Positions 24,789 to 35,932 of a DNA stretch of 39,012 nucleotides are shown here, piece by piece. The notes beneath the pieces are model-generated. The model was not told where the DNA came from. It saw only the letters and a list, made by a program, of their open reading frames with translations, and did not search any database. Positions within the stretch are counted from its first letter, which is position 1. Every line of letters starts with the position of its first letter. Source of the stretch: Betaproteobacteria bacterium (GTDB lineage: Bacteria > Pseudomonadota > Gammaproteobacteria > Burkholderiales > SG8-39); NCBI GenBank assembly GCA_029883975.1, contig JAOUIL010000024.1, forward strand, positions 1 through 39,012, written 5' to 3'. A program made the translations under genes and the position numbers.

Positions 24789-26816
24789 TTATTCCGCGGC
24801 GATCATACCATTGTGGCGCAGCAGCGCATCGACGCGCGGCTCGCGGCCGCGGAAGGCGCGGAACGATTCCGCCGCGGGCCGGCTGCCGCCGACTGCGAGC
24901 ACTTCGTCGCGGAAGCGCGCGCCGGTCAGCGCGTCGGTGACGCTCGCCGATTCCTCGAACGCGCCGTAGGCGTCCGCCGAGAGCACCTCCGCCCACTTGT
25001 AGCTGTAGTAGCCCGCCGCGTAGCCGCCCGCGAAGATATGCGAGAAGCTGTTCGGGAATCGGTTGTACTCGGGCGGATGCAGCACCGCGATCCTGGCGCG
25101 CACTTCCTGCAGCAGCTCCAGCGCGCTGCGGCGTGAGGCCGGATCGAAGTCGCTGTGCAGGCGCATGTCGAACACCGAGAACTCGATCTGGCGCAGCATC
25201 GCCAGTCCCGACTGGAAGTTCTTCGCCGCGAGCATCCTGTCGAACAGCGCGCGCGGCAGCGCCTCGCCCGTGTCCACGTGCCGCGTCATGTGGCGCAGCA
25301 CCTCCCACTCCCAGCAGAAGTTCTCCATGAACTGGCTGGGCAGCTCGACCGCGTCCCATTCGACCCCGGCAATGCCCGAGACGCCGAGCTCCTCGACGCG
25401 CGTCAGCAGGTGGTGCAGGCCGTGGCCGAACTCGTGGAAAAGGGTGATGACATCGTCGTGCGTGAACAGCGCCGGCCTGCCGCCCACCGGACGCGGGAAA
25501 TTGCAGTTCAGGTAGGCCACCGGCGTCTGGATCGCGTCGCCGCGCCGGCGCCGTGCGCGCGCGTCGTCCATCCAGGCGCCGCCGCGCTTGGTGTCGCGCG
25601 CATAGAGGTCCATGTAGAACTGGCCGACCAGCTCGCCGCGGGCGTCGCGCACCTCGAAAAAGCGCACGTCCCCGTGCCACACCGGCGCGCTGGCCGGGGT
25701 GACGCGCACGGCGTAGAGCGTGTCGACGAGGCGAAACAGGCCGGCGAGCACCGCGTCCTCGGGGAAGTACTGCTTCACCTCCTGGTCGGAGTACGCGTAG
25801 CGCTTCTGGCGCAGCTTCTCCGAGGCCCAGGCGATGTCCCAGGCCTCGAGCGTGGCGAGGCCCAGCGCCTCGCGCCCGAATTCGCGCAGCTCCTCGAGGT
25901 CGCGCTCGGCGTGCGGCCGCGCGCGCACCGCGAGGTCCTCCAGGAAGCCGAGCACCTGAGAGGGCGAGTCCGCCATCTTCGGCACCAGCGACACGTCGGC
26001 GTAGTTGGCGTAGCCGAGCAGGCGCGCGGCCTCGTGGCGCAGCGGCAGGATGCGCGCGATGAGCGGCGTATTGTCGATCGCGGGATTGCCGAACTCGGAG
26101 GCGCGTGTGCTGCTGGCGCGGTACATCTCCTCGCGTAGCGACCGGTCCTCGGCGTACTGCATCACCGGCAGGTAGGAAGGCATGTGCAGCGTGAACTTCC
26201 AGCCGCGCCCGTCTTGCAGGCGGGCGGCCTGCAGCACGTCGGCCGGGATGCCGGCGAGGCGTTTCTCGTCCTCGATCACCAGGGTCCAGGCGTTGGTGGC
26301 GTCGAGCAGGTTCTCGGAGAACTTCGCCGCCAGCCGCGCGAGCTCGTCCTGGATCTGCGCGTAGCGCGGCTTCTTGTCGGCCGGCAGCTCGGCGCCGCCG
26401 AGGCGGAAGTCGCGCAGCGCGTTCTCGACGATGCGCTGGCGCGCGCTCGAGAGCGCGGCGAAATCCGCCGCGGCGCGCAGCGCGCGGTACTTCTCGAACA
26501 GCGCCTGGTTCTGGCCGAGCTCGGTCCAGTACTGGGTAATCTTCGGCAGGTTCTCGTTGTAGGCGGCGCGCAACTCCGGGCTGTCCAGCACGGCGTGCAG
26601 GTGGGCGATCTGGCCCCAGGCGCGGCCCACGCGCTCGTTGGCGTCCTCGAGCGGCGTGACGAACTCTTCCCAGACGGGTCCCGCGCGCTCGGCCGAAGCG
26701 ACGGCCGCGCGCGCCTCGGCGAGCAACTGCCCGAGCGCGGGCGTGACGTGCGCGGGCCTCAGCTCCGCGAAGCGTGGCAGCCCCGTGAAATCCAGCAGCG
26801 GATTGTCGTTACGCAA
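24789..26816 (-). CDS. prlC: Oligopeptidase A, M3-family zinc metallopeptidase
   Basis: A 675-residue cytoplasmic peptidase that trims peptides, including cleaved signal peptides. The zinc motif HEFGH (His461, Glu462, His465) is in [13 protein letters not shown], and the third ligand lies in the following [13 protein letters not shown] segment. C-terminal family blocks [20 protein letters not shown] are present. Length matches E. coli PrlC (about 680). Its ATG overlaps the folD stop by 8 bases, implying translational coupling. Confidence 0.96.
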   Translation of the reverse strand: MRNDNPLLDFTGLPRFAELRPAHVTPALGQLLAEARAAVASAERAGPVWEEFVTPLEDANERVGRAWGQIAHLHAVLDSPELRAAYNENLPKITQYWTELGQNQALFEKYRALRAAADFAALSSARQRIVENALRDFRLGGAELPADKKPRYAQIQDELARLAAKFSENLLDATNAWTLVIEDEKRLAGIPADVLQAARLQDGRGWKFTLHMPSYLPVMQYAEDRSLREEMYRASSTRASEFGNPAIDNTPLIARILPLRHEAARLLGYANYADVSLVPKMADSPSQVLGFLEDLAVRARPHAERDLEELREFGREALGLATLEAWDIAWASEKLRQKRYAYSDQEVKQYFPEDAVLAGLFRLVDTLYAVRVTPASAPVWHGDVRFFEVRDARGELVGQFYMDLYARDTKRGGAWMDDARARRRRGDAIQTPVAYLNCNFPRPVGGRPALFTHDDVITLFHEFGHGLHHLLTRVEELGVSGIAGVEWDAVELPSQFMENFCWEWEVLRHMTRHVDTGEALPRALFDRMLAAKNFQSGLAMLRQIEFSVFDMRLHSDFDPASRRSALELLQEVRARIAVLHPPEYNRFPNSFSHIFAGGYAAGYYSYKWAEVLSADAYGAFEESASVTDALTGARFRDEVLAVGGSRPAAESFRAFRGREPRVDALLRHNGMIAAE

Positions 26817-27660
26817 GACTCAGCTCCGTGGCACGCACCGTGTTCTCGACCAGCATGGCGACCGTCATCGGCCCGACGCCGCCCGGCACCGGCGAGATCC
26901 ACCCGGCCACCGTGCGCACCGTCGCAAAATCCACGTCGCCGGAAAGCTTGCCGTCCGCCGTGCGGCTCGTGCCGACGTCGATGACGCAGGCGCCGGGCTT
27001 GACCATGACGGCGCCCACCATGAGCGGCCGTCCGGCCGCCGCGACCAGCACGTCGGCCTGGCGCGCCAGCTCGGCCAGACGGGAGGTCTTCGAATGGCAG
27101 ATGGTGACCGTGGCGTCCCTTTGCAAGAGGAGCAGCGCCATCGGCTTGCCGACGATGCTGGAGCGCCCGATGACCACCGCGTGGCGCCCGGCGAGCGGCA
27201 CGCCGGCATGGTCGAGCATGCGCAATACCCCTGCCGGCGTGCAGGCGACGAAGCGCGGCGTGCCGCGCGTCAGCAGGCCGAGATTCTCGGCATGGAAGCC
27301 GTCCACGTCCTTCGCCGGCGACACGGCGGCCAGCACGCGCTCGCCATCCAGGTGCGCGGGCAGGGGCAACTGCACCAGGATGCCGTGCACGGCCGGATCC
27401 CGATTGAGTCCGGCGATGCGCTCCAGCAGCGCCGCCTCGGACACGTCCGCGCCGAACTGGTGCAGCTCGGAGCGCACGCCGATCTCGTCGCAGGCGCGCA
27501 CCTTGTTGCGCACATAGACGTGCGAGGCGGGATCGTCGCCGGCGAGGATCGCCGCGAGCCCCGGCCGCGCGCCGCGCGCAGCGAGCGCCTCCACCGCGGG
27601 CTTGAGCTGCGCGCGCACTTGCGCGGCAAGCGCCTTGCCGTCGATCAACCGGGCAGCCAT
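26809..27660 (-). CDS. folD: Bifunctional methylenetetrahydrofolate dehydrogenase / cyclohydrolase
   Basis: Interconverts methylene-, methenyl- and formyl-tetrahydrofolate using NADP. The protein has 283 residues from ATG 27660; another in-frame ATG at 27669 adds three residues, but it would lie in a probable -10 box. The catalytic YVRNK motif near residue 50, [28 protein letters not shown], the dinucleotide signature [13 protein letters not shown] and the terminal [16 protein letters not shown] are all present. It is first of the five-gene minus-strand unit and divergent from aceE over only 59 bases. Confidence 0.97.
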   Translation of the reverse strand: MAARLIDGKALAAQVRAQLKPAVEALAARGARPGLAAILAGDDPASHVYVRNKVRACDEIGVRSELHQFGADVSEAALLERIAGLNRDPAVHGILVQLPLPAHLDGERVLAAVSPAKDVDGFHAENLGLLTRGTPRFVACTPAGVLRMLDHAGVPLAGRHAVVIGRSSIVGKPMALLLLQRDATVTICHSKTSRLAELARQADVLVAAAGRPLMVGAVMVKPGACVIDVGTSRTADGKLSGDVDFATVRTVAGWISPVPGGVGPMTVAMLVENTVRATELSLA

Positions 27661-27719
27661 GTGTTGCATAATACGATGACCCTACGCAGCAAACCGAAAG
27701 CCACAAGCTGGAGGAAGCC
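27661..27719. promoter_or_regulatory. Divergent promoter region between folD and aceE
   Basis: This 59-base spacer contains overlapping -10-like boxes on both strands: CATAAT at 27667-27672 (plus, five of six) and TATTAT at 27673-27668 (minus, five of six). No good -35 boxes are visible. A start from the minus box would fall almost on the folD ATG at 27660, i.e. a leaderless message. aceE has a good ribosome site, GGAGGA (27711-27716). Confidence 0.35.
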
Positions 27720-30410
27720 ATGTCCGCCGTTCCCCAACAACCCGCCGCGAACGACAGCGACAGCCTGGAGACCCAGGAGTGGCTGGACGCGCTGGAGACG
27801 GTGCTCGAGCGCGAAGGCCCCGAGCGCGCGCACTTCCTGCTCGAGCGCCTGGTGCAGAAGGCGCGCACCAGCGGCGCCTACATCCCGTTCTCGCCGTACA
27901 CGCCCTACGTCAACACGATTCCTCCGCACCTGGAAGAGCGTTCGCCGGGCGACCATGCGCTCGAGGAGCGCATCCGCTCGTACTGCCGCTGGAACGCGAT
28001 GGTGATGGTGGCCAAGGCGAACAAGTCCGACGACGAGCTTGGCGGACACATCGCCAGCTTCGCGTCGGTCGGCACGCTGTTCGGCATCGGCCAGAATCAT
28101 TTCTGGCATGCGCCGCATGAGGGCCATGGCGGCGACCTGATCTACTGGCAGGGGCATTCGTCGCCGGGCATCTACGCGCGCGGCCTGCTCGAGGGACGCC
28201 TCGCCGAGGAGCAGCTGCTCAACTTCAGGCGCGAAGTGGACGGCAAGGGCGTTTCCTCCTACCCGCATCCGTGGCTGATGCCCGACTACTGGCAGTTCCC
28301 CACCGTGTCGATGGGCCTCGGGCCGATCCAGGCGATCTACATGGCGCGCTATCTGAAGTACCTGCACGCGCGCGGCTTCGCCGACACCGCCAACCGCAAG
28401 GTGTGGGTGTTCTGCGGCGACGGCGAGATGGACGAGCCCGAGTCGCTCGGCGCCATCGGCCTGGCGTCGCGCGAGAAGCTGGATAACCTGATCTTCATTG
28501 TCAACTGCAACCTGCAGCGCTTGGACGGTCCGGTGCGCGGCAACGGCAAGATCATCCAGGAGCTGGAGGGCGACTTCCGTGGCGCCGGCTGGAACGTGAT
28601 CAAGGTGATCTGGGGCTCGTACTGGGATCCGCTGTTCGCCCGCGACAAGGAAGGGCGGCTGCTGCGCATTATGGAAGACACCGTCGACGGCGAGTACCAG
28701 AACTACAAGGCGAACGACGGCGCCTTCGTGCGCAAGCACTTCTTCGGCAAGGACCCCAAGACGCTCGAGCTCGTCTCGCGCATGACCGACGAGGACGTCT
28801 GGCGCCTGAACCGCGGCGGCCACGACCCGCACAAGATCTACGCCGCCTACGCGGCGGCGGTGAAGCACAAGGGCCAGCCCACCGTGATCCTCGCCAAGAC
28901 CATCAAGGGCTATGGCCTGGGCAAGCAGGGGCAGGCGAAGAACCCGACGCACCAGCTTAAGAAGGTGGAGACGGCGACGATCAAGGAAATGCGCGACCGC
29001 TTCAACGTGCCGATCCCGGACGACAAGCTCGCCGAGCTGCCGTTCTACATGCCGCCGCCGGATTCTCCGGAGATGAAGTACCTGCACGAGCGGCGGCGGG
29101 CGCTCGGCGGCTTCCTGCCGCAGCGCCGGCGCAAGGCGGACGCGCCGCCGGCGGTGCCGCCGCTCGCGGCGTTCGATGCGGCGCTCAAGGGCTCGGGGGA
29201 AGGCCGCGAGATCTCGACCACGATGGCGTTCGTGCGCATCCTGACGGCGCTGGTGCGCGACAAGGAGCTGGGCAAACGCATCGTGCCGATCGTGCCGGAC
29301 GAGGCGCGCACCTTCGGCATGGAGGGCATGTTCCGGCAGCTCGGCATCTTCGCGCCCGAGGGCCAGAAGTACGAGCCGGTCGATCGCGACCAGGTGATGT
29401 ACTACCGCGAGGACAAGGCGGGGCAGATCCTCGAGGAAGGCATCAACGAGGCGGGCGCGTTCTCCTCCTGGATCGCCGCGGCCACTTCCTACAGCCACTC
29501 CAACGTGGTGACGGTGCCGTTCTACATCTTTTACTCGATGTTCGGCCTGCAGCGCGTCGGCGATCTCGCCTGGGCCGCGGCGGACCAGCGCGCGCGCGGC
29601 TTCCTGCTCGGCGCCACCGCCGGCCGCACGACGCTGAACGGCGAGGGACTGCAGCACGAGGATGGGCACTCGCACGTGCTGTCCTCGGTGATTCCGAACT
29701 GCGTCTCCTACGACCCGACCTACGGCTATGAGCTCGCCGTGATCGTGCACGACGGTCTGCGCCGCATGGTGCAGGAGCAGGAGGACGTCTTCTACTACTT
29801 GACCGTGATGAACGAGAACTACGAGCATCCGGCGATGCCGCAGGGCGTGGAGCAAGGCATCCTCAAGGGCATGTACCTGCTGCGCGAGTCCAGGGCGAAG
29901 GCGAAGTCGCGCGTGCAGCTGCTCGGCTCGGGCACCATCCTGCGCGAAGTCGAGGCGGCGGCCGAGCTGCTGGAGAAGGACTGGGGCGTCGCGGCGGACG
30001 TGTGGAGCGTGACCAGCTTCACCGAGCTCAGGCGCGACGGCCTGGCCGCGGAGCGCTGGAATCTGCTGCACCCGGAGGACAAGCCGCGCGTGCCGTACGT
30101 GGCGCAGGCGCTCGCCGACCGCCCCGCGGGGCCGGTGGTCGCGGCGAGCGACTACATGAAGGCATTCGCCGACCAGATCCGGCCGTTCGTGCCGAAGGAG
30201 CGCGCGTACCGCGTGCTCGGCACCGACGGCTTCGGACGCTCCGACTCGCGCGAGAAGCTGCGCTACTTCTTCGAGGTGAACCGCAATTTCGTCGTGCTCG
30301 CCGCGCTGAAGGCGCTCGCCGAGCAGGGCGAAGGCAAGGCGAAGAGCGTGGCCGAGGCGATGAAGAAGTACGGCATCGACCCCGACAAGCCCGACCCGAC
30401 TACCGTATGA
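27720..30410 (+). CDS. aceE: Pyruvate dehydrogenase E1 component (homodimeric type)
   Basis: Decarboxylates pyruvate using thiamine diphosphate and passes the acetyl group to the lipoyl domains of E2. The protein has 896 residues, against about 887 for E. coli AceE. The thiamine-binding motif begins [17 protein letters not shown] and ends in [39 protein letters not shown] and HEGHGGDL supply active-site histidines, and [19 protein letters not shown] and [15 protein letters not shown] lie in the later domains. Its TGA stop overlaps the aceF ATG. No pdhR regulator is encoded alongside. Its cofactor links it to the thiC gene elsewhere in the window, but no TPP riboswitch precedes it. Confidence 0.98.
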   Translation: MSAVPQQPAANDSDSLETQEWLDALETVLEREGPERAHFLLERLVQKARTSGAYIPFSPYTPYVNTIPPHLEERSPGDHALEERIRSYCRWNAMVMVAKANKSDDELGGHIASFASVGTLFGIGQNHFWHAPHEGHGGDLIYWQGHSSPGIYARGLLEGRLAEEQLLNFRREVDGKGVSSYPHPWLMPDYWQFPTVSMGLGPIQAIYMARYLKYLHARGFADTANRKVWVFCGDGEMDEPESLGAIGLASREKLDNLIFIVNCNLQRLDGPVRGNGKIIQELEGDFRGAGWNVIKVIWGSYWDPLFARDKEGRLLRIMEDTVDGEYQNYKANDGAFVRKHFFGKDPKTLELVSRMTDEDVWRLNRGGHDPHKIYAAYAAAVKHKGQPTVILAKTIKGYGLGKQGQAKNPTHQLKKVETATIKEMRDRFNVPIPDDKLAELPFYMPPPDSPEMKYLHERRRALGGFLPQRRRKADAPPAVPPLAAFDAALKGSGEGREISTTMAFVRILTALVRDKELGKRIVPIVPDEARTFGMEGMFRQLGIFAPEGQKYEPVDRDQVMYYREDKAGQILEEGINEAGAFSSWIAAATSYSHSNVVTVPFYIFYSMFGLQRVGDLAWAAADQRARGFLLGATAGRTTLNGEGLQHEDGHSHVLSSVIPNCVSYDPTYGYELAVIVHDGLRRMVQEQEDVFYYLTVMNENYEHPAMPQGVEQGILKGMYLLRESRAKAKSRVQLLGSGTILREVEAAAELLEKDWGVAADVWSVTSFTELRRDGLAAERWNLLHPEDKPRVPYVAQALADRPAGPVVAASDYMKAFADQIRPFVPKERAYRVLGTDGFGRSDSREKLRYFFEVNRNFVVLAALKALAEQGEGKAKSVAEAMKKYGIDPDKPDPTTV

Positions 30411-32002
30411 GGGAAATCAGCGTCCCCGACATCGGGGACTTCAAGGACGTGGCGGTGATCGAGGTGCTGGTGAAGGCCGGCGACGCGGTCGCCCCCGAGC
30501 AGTCGCTGATCACCGTCGAGTCCGACAAGGCGACCATGGAGATCCCGGCGCCCGGGGCCGGCGTGGTGAAGGAGTTGCGCGTCAAGGTGGGCGACAAGGT
30601 GTCGCAGGGCTCGCCGATCCTGGTGCTCGAGGAGTCCGGCGCCACGCCGGCGGCGGCGAAGCCGGCACCGCCGGCTGCGCCAGTCGCCGTGCCGCCGGCG
30701 CCCGCTGCGGCGGGCGGCCCGATGACGGTCAAGGTGCCCGACATCGGCGACTTCAAGGACGTCGCCGTCATCGAGGTGCTGGTGAAGCCCGGGGATGCGG
30801 TCTCGGCCGAGCAGTCGCTGATCACCGTGGAGTCGGACAAGGCGACGATGGAAATTCCCGCGCCGGGGGCCGGCGTGGTGAAGGAATTGCGCGTGAAGGT
30901 CGGCGACAAAGTGTCCGAGGGTTCGCCGATCCTCGTGCTGGAGGGCGCGGCCGCAGGGGCGGCGCGCCCGGCGCTGGCCGCTCCGGCGGCGCCGGCGCCG
31001 CGGTCGGCGGAGGTGCCGAATCTCGAGGCGACGATGCCGCCGCGCCCGCCCGTGCCGCTCGAGCCGCAGGAAGCGACGCTGTCCAAGCCGCATGCCAGCC
31101 CGTCGGTGCGCAAGTTCGCGCGCGAGCTGGGCGTCGACCTGGCGCGCGTGAAGGGCGGCGGTCCCAAGGGACGCATCCTGCACGCGGACGTCCAGGCCTT
31201 CGTGAAGGGCGCGCTGGCCGCGGTGCCCGCGCCCGCCGCGACGGCCAGGGGCGGCGCGTTGCCTTTCAACCTGCCCGCCTGGCCGGACATCGACTTCGCC
31301 AAGTTCGGACCGGTGGAAGTGAAGGCGCTCACGCGCCTGCAGAAGCTCTCCGGCCCGAACCTGCATCGCAACTGGGTGTCGATCCCGCACGTCACGCAGT
31401 TCGACGAGGCGGACATCACCGAGCTGGAAGCATTCCGCAAGTCGAACACCGCGGACACCGAGAAGCAGGGCTTCAAGCTCACCATGCTCGCGTTCCTCAT
31501 CAGGGCCTGCGTGACAGCGCTGCGGCAGCATCCGCTGTTCAACGCGAGCCTGGACCGCTCGGGCGAGAACCTGGTGATCAAGAAGTACTACAACATCGGC
31601 GTGGCGGTGGACACGCCCGAGGGGCTGGTGGTGCCGGTGGTGCGCGATGCGGACCGCAAGGGCGTGTTCGACGTGGCGCGCGAGCTGGGCGAGATCTCGA
31701 AGCTCGCGCGCGACAAGAAGCTCAAGCCCGGCGACCTGCAGGGCGGCACGTTTTCCATCTCCAGCCTCGGCGGCATCGGCGGCACGGCCTTTACCCCGAT
31801 CATCAACGCGCCCGAGGTCGCGATCCTCGGCGTGTCGCGTTCGGTGTTGCGCCCGGTGTGGAACGGCAAGGAGTTCACCCCGCGCCTGATGCTGCCGCTG
31901 TCGCTCTCCTACGACCACCGCGTGATCGACGGCGCGGCCGCGGCCCGCTTCACGTCGTACCTCGCGAGCGTGCTCGCCGACATCCGCCGGTCGCTGCTCT
32001 AG
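30407..32002 (+). CDS. aceF: Pyruvate dehydrogenase E2, dihydrolipoamide acetyltransferase, with two lipoyl domains
   Basis: A 531-residue core protein of the pyruvate dehydrogenase complex. Lipoyl domain 1 (about 1-76, lipoyl Lys41) and lipoyl domain 2 (about 106-180, Lys145) both carry [15 protein letters not shown] and differ at only four of 69 aligned residues. Ala/Pro-rich linkers follow each. The E1/E3-binding domain is [20 protein letters not shown]. The catalytic acyltransferase domain ends with [16 protein letters not shown], where the His near residue 504 is catalytic. The ATG at 30407 overlaps the aceE stop (ATGA). lpdA starts on the base after the aceF stop. Confidence 0.98.
   Translation: MREISVPDIGDFKDVAVIEVLVKAGDAVAPEQSLITVESDKATMEIPAPGAGVVKELRVKVGDKVSQGSPILVLEESGATPAAAKPAPPAAPVAVPPAPAAAGGPMTVKVPDIGDFKDVAVIEVLVKPGDAVSAEQSLITVESDKATMEIPAPGAGVVKELRVKVGDKVSEGSPILVLEGAAAGAARPALAAPAAPAPRSAEVPNLEATMPPRPPVPLEPQEATLSKPHASPSVRKFARELGVDLARVKGGGPKGRILHADVQAFVKGALAAVPAPAATARGGALPFNLPAWPDIDFAKFGPVEVKALTRLQKLSGPNLHRNWVSIPHVTQFDEADITELEAFRKSNTADTEKQGFKLTMLAFLIRACVTALRQHPLFNASLDRSGENLVIKKYYNIGVAVDTPEGLVVPVVRDADRKGVFDVARELGEISKLARDKKLKPGDLQGGTFSISSLGGIGGTAFTPIINAPEVAILGVSRSVLRPVWNGKEFTPRLMLPLSLSYDHRVIDGAAAARFTSYLASVLADIRRSLL
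30425..30631 (+). repeat. Lipoyl-domain tandem repeat, copy 1 (aceF residues 7-75)
   Basis: Direct repeat unit within aceF, repeated 312 bases downstream. Protein copies agree at 65 of 69 residues, while DNA differences are mostly silent third positions, so the duplication is not recent and the protein is tightly constrained. Confidence 0.9.
30737..30943 (+). repeat. Lipoyl-domain tandem repeat, copy 2 (aceF residues 111-179)
   Basis: Second unit of the aceF internal direct repeat. Changes relative to copy 1 are Ala to Pro at the residue after LVK, Ala-Pro to Ser-Ala before EQSL, and Gln to Glu before GSP. Confidence 0.9.
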
Positions 32003-33402
<1,400 letters not shown>

Positions 33403-33406
<4 letters not shown>

Positions 33407-34068
33407 CGCAGGATGAGCTGAAGAAGCTGGTCGCGCGGGAGGCGCTCAAGCATGTCGTCGAGGACGCGGTGGTCGGCGTCGGCTCGGGCTCCACGGTCAA
33501 TCACTTCATCGACGCGCTGGCCGGCATCAAGGGCCGCATCGAGGGGGCGGTCGCGGCCTCGGATGCGAGCGCCGAGCGCCTGAAGCGCCACGGCATCCGC
33601 GTGTTCGATCTGAACGCCGTGAACGAGCTGCCGGTGTACGTGGACGGCGCCGACGAGGTCACCGAGCACCTCGCCATGATCAAGGGCGGCGGCGGCGCGC
33701 TCACGCGCGAGAAGATCATTGCAGCCGTCGCGCGGAAGTTCGTCTGCATCTGTGATGCCTCCAAGCTGGTCGGCGTGCTCGGGAAGTTCCCGCTGCCCGT
33801 GGAAGTGATCCCGATGGCGCGCAGCCATGTGGGCCGCGAGCTGCGCAGGCTGGGCGGGCATCCCGAGCTGCGCCAGGGCTTCACCACCGACAACGGCAAC
33901 GTGGTGATCGACTGCCACGGCCTTGCCATCACCGATCCGCCGAAGCTGGAAGCGGAGCTGAACAACATCGCGGGCGCGGTGACCAACGGACTCTTCGCGC
34001 GCCGTCCGGCGGACCTGCTGCTGCTCGGGTGCCAGGACGGCGTGAGGACGCTGAAGGCGAAAGCCTAG
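33403..34068 (+). CDS. rpiA: Ribose-5-phosphate isomerase A
   Basis: Interconverts ribose 5-phosphate and ribulose 5-phosphate in the pentose phosphate pathway. The 221 residues match the family. [16 protein letters not shown] is the phosphate loop, DGADEV carries the catalytic acidic residues, and [14 protein letters not shown] follows with the catalytic Lys. The ATG at 33403 overlaps the lpdA stop as ATGA, so it is expressed with the pyruvate dehydrogenase genes; a longer frame from 33124 lies inside lpdA and is rejected. Confidence 0.97.
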
Positions 34069-34069
34069 C

Positions 34070-34891
34070 GTGCGGCGCTGGATTGCCGCGGTGCTGCTGG
34101 CGACAGCGGGCCAGGCGCCGGCCCAGGATACCGGCCCGGTACATGATGCGCCTTACGTCCCTTCCCCGGTCTCGACCGTGGACGAGATGCTGCGGCTCGC
34201 CGAGGTGGGTCCGGCGGACGTCGTCTACGACCTCGGCGCGGGCGATGGCCGCGTGGTGATCGCCGCCGCGGCGAAGTTCGGCGCGCGAGGCGTCGGCGTA
34301 GAGATCGACGCCCGGCTGGTGGCGCAGGCGCGAGCGCGCGCCGCGAGCGCCGGGGTCGCGGACAGGGTGCGCTTCCTGCAGCAGGACCTGTTCAGGACCG
34401 ATCTGAGCGAGGCCACGGTGGTTTCGCTCTACCTCTCGCCCAACTTCAACCTGAAGCTGCGGCCGGCGCTTCTCGCGCTCGCCCCGGGCACCCGGGTGGT
34501 CTCCCATTCTTCAGGCATGGGCGACTGGCAGCCGGATCGCAGGACCGCGATCCGCAAGGACGTGCTGCTGTGGATCGTTCCGGCGGACGTAGCCGGGCGA
34601 TGGCGCGCGACGCTCGGCACCGGCCCGCAGGCGCGCAAGCTAGAGCTCGAGATCGCGCAGCACTACCAGGACGTCAGCGCGAGCGCGGTGCTGGACGGGA
34701 CTGCGGCGCTGGTCTGGGAAGCCCGGCTGCGAGGCGACCGGCTCAGCTTCGTGATCGTCGAGCACCTCGGCACGGCGAGCGAGTCCGGCCTGTACTTCGA
34801 AGGGCGGGTCGCCGGCAGTGCGATCGAGGGGTCCGTCGCGCGCGGCGTGGGCTCGAGGCGCGCGGTCCTGGGCTGGCGCGCCCATCGCTGA
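34070..34891 (+). CDS. Exported class I SAM-dependent methyltransferase, FAM173-like
   Basis: A 273-residue protein with GTG start one base after the rpiA stop. Residues 1-19 look like a signal peptide (MRRWIAAVLLATAGQAPAQ). YVPSPVSTVDEMLRLAEVGP leads into the SAM motif VVYDLGAGDGRVVIAAAAKFG (quoted core DLGAGDGR) and VGVEIDARLV. LYLSPNFNLKLRPALLALAPGTRVVSH is typical of the FAM173 lysine-methyltransferase-like group. The last 90 residues form a separate, probably beta-rich tail. A methyltransferase with an export signal is puzzling because SAM is cytoplasmic; the segment may instead be an uncleaved membrane anchor. Substrate unknown. Confidence 0.82.
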   Translation: MRRWIAAVLLATAGQAPAQDTGPVHDAPYVPSPVSTVDEMLRLAEVGPADVVYDLGAGDGRVVIAAAAKFGARGVGVEIDARLVAQARARAASAGVADRVRFLQQDLFRTDLSEATVVSLYLSPNFNLKLRPALLALAPGTRVVSHSSGMGDWQPDRRTAIRKDVLLWIVPADVAGRWRATLGTGPQARKLELEIAQHYQDVSASAVLDGTAALVWEARLRGDRLSFVIVEHLGTASESGLYFEGRVAGSAIEGSVARGVGSRRAVLGWRAHR

Positions 34892-34907
34892 AATAGGCGT
34901 AACATCG

Positions 34908-34925
34908 CAGTCATATCAACGTGAT
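34908..34925. promoter_or_regulatory. Possible Pho box upstream of phoU
   Basis: CAGTCAT and ACGTGAT are spaced 11 bases apart, resembling the CTGTCAT direct repeat bound by PhoB (six of seven and four of seven matches). A short dyad TATCA-ACG-TGATA (34914-34926) overlaps it. It ends 13 bases before the phoU ATG, close for an activator site, so support is weak. Confidence 0.22.
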
Positions 34926-34938
34926 AGCCTGAAAAGTC

Positions 34939-35637
34939 ATGGCCGAACACACCTCCAAGCAATTCGACGCCGAGCTCGAGAGCGTGCGCTCGCGTGTTCT
35001 GCAGATGGGCGGGCTGGTCGAGGAGCAGATCATCCGTGCCATGGAGGCGCTCGGCGCCGGCGACATGCCGATGATCGAGAAGGTGATCGCCGACGATCAC
35101 CGCGTGAACGCGATGGAGGTGGAGCTCGACGAGCTGTGCAGCCACATCATCGCGCGCCGCCAGCCGGCGGCGGTGGACCTGCGGCTGCTGATCACCGTGA
35201 TCAAGACGATCACCGACCTCGAGCGCATCGGCGACGAGGCGGAGAAGATCGGCCGCATGGCGAAGCTCATTCACACCGCCGAGCGTCTGCACATGCCGCG
35301 CATGGACCTGTCGCACGTCGCCGAGCGCGCGCTCGGCATGCTGCGCCAGTCGCTGGACGCCTTCGCGCGCCTGGACGTCTCCGAGGCGATGCGCGTGGTG
35401 AAGCAGGACTCGGAAGTGGACGACGCCTTCCGCGCCATCATGCGCCAGCTGATCACCTTCATGATGGAGGATCCGCGCACCATCACCCGGTCGCTCGAGA
35501 TCCTGTTCATCGCCAAGGCGATCGAGCGCATCGGCGACCATGCCAAGAACATGGCCGAGTACGTGATCTACATGGTCAAGGGGCGCGACGTGCGCCACAC
35601 CTCGATCGAGGAAGTCGAGAAGGAAATCCTGCAGTAA
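34939..35637 (+). CDS. phoU: Phosphate-specific transport system regulator PhoU
   Basis: A 232-residue cytoplasmic protein that restrains PhoR/PhoB signalling and phosphate uptake through the Pst transporter. It consists of two PhoU repeats of three helices each. The metal-binding E/D-x3-D patterns appear in TDLERIGDEAEKIGR and the matching second repeat KAIERIGDHAKNMAEYVIYM. Length and pattern match the family. The window has no pst or phoBR gene next to it: it stands alone after the methyltransferase gene (47-base gap) and converges with yggX 4 bases beyond its stop. Confidence 0.97.
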   Translation: MAEHTSKQFDAELESVRSRVLQMGGLVEEQIIRAMEALGAGDMPMIEKVIADDHRVNAMEVELDELCSHIIARRQPAAVDLRLLITVIKTITDLERIGDEAEKIGRMAKLIHTAERLHMPRMDLSHVAERALGMLRQSLDAFARLDVSEAMRVVKQDSEVDDAFRAIMRQLITFMMEDPRTITRSLEILFIAKAIERIGDHAKNMAEYVIYMVKGRDVRHTSIEEVEKEILQ

Positions 35638-35641
35638 CCGC

Positions 35642-35914
35642 CTACTTCGCGGGCGGTACGTACCCCGAAGCGACGTCGGCGCCTTCGCCGAAGAAGTGCT
35701 TCTCCATCTGCTCGGCGAGATACTTGCGCGCGCGCGCGTCCGCCAGGTTCAGGCGGTTCTCGTTCACCAGCATCGTCTGGTGCCGCAGCCACTGCTGCCA
35801 CGCTTCCTTCGACACGTGCTCGAAGATGCGCCTGCCGAGCTCGCCCGGGTACGGCGGGAAATCGAGCCCCTCGGCCTCGCGGCCGAGCTTGACGCATTTG
35901 ACCATTCTTGCCAT
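35642..35914 (-). CDS. yggX: Probable Fe(2+)-trafficking protein
   Basis: A 90-residue protein of the YggX family, implicated in iron handling and protection of iron-sulfur clusters against oxidants. [20 protein letters not shown] with the conserved Cys7, then [38 protein letters not shown] and the ending [15 protein letters not shown] are diagnostic. It is the last gene of the rsmE-argA-yggX unit, 18 bases after argA. Confidence 0.97.
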   Translation of the reverse strand: MARMVKCVKLGREAEGLDFPPYPGELGRRIFEHVSKEAWQQWLRHQTMLVNENRLNLADARARKYLAEQMEKHFFGEGADVASGYVPPAK

Positions 35915-35932
35915 GGCGATGGAAACCCGAAT

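Noticed and set aside
27645-30071. Minus-strand frame of about 800 codons opposite aceE
   Set aside because: Shadow of aceE; no recognisable motif and composition typical of antisense.
30425-30943. Possible mobile or CRISPR-like repeats in aceF
   Set aside because: The repeats are in-frame lipoyl domains within one gene.
35637-35657. Hairpin ACCGCC/GGCGGT between phoU and yggX
   Set aside because: Six-base stem with a 9-base loop and no T-run, partly inside coding sequence; likely chance in G+C-rich DNA.
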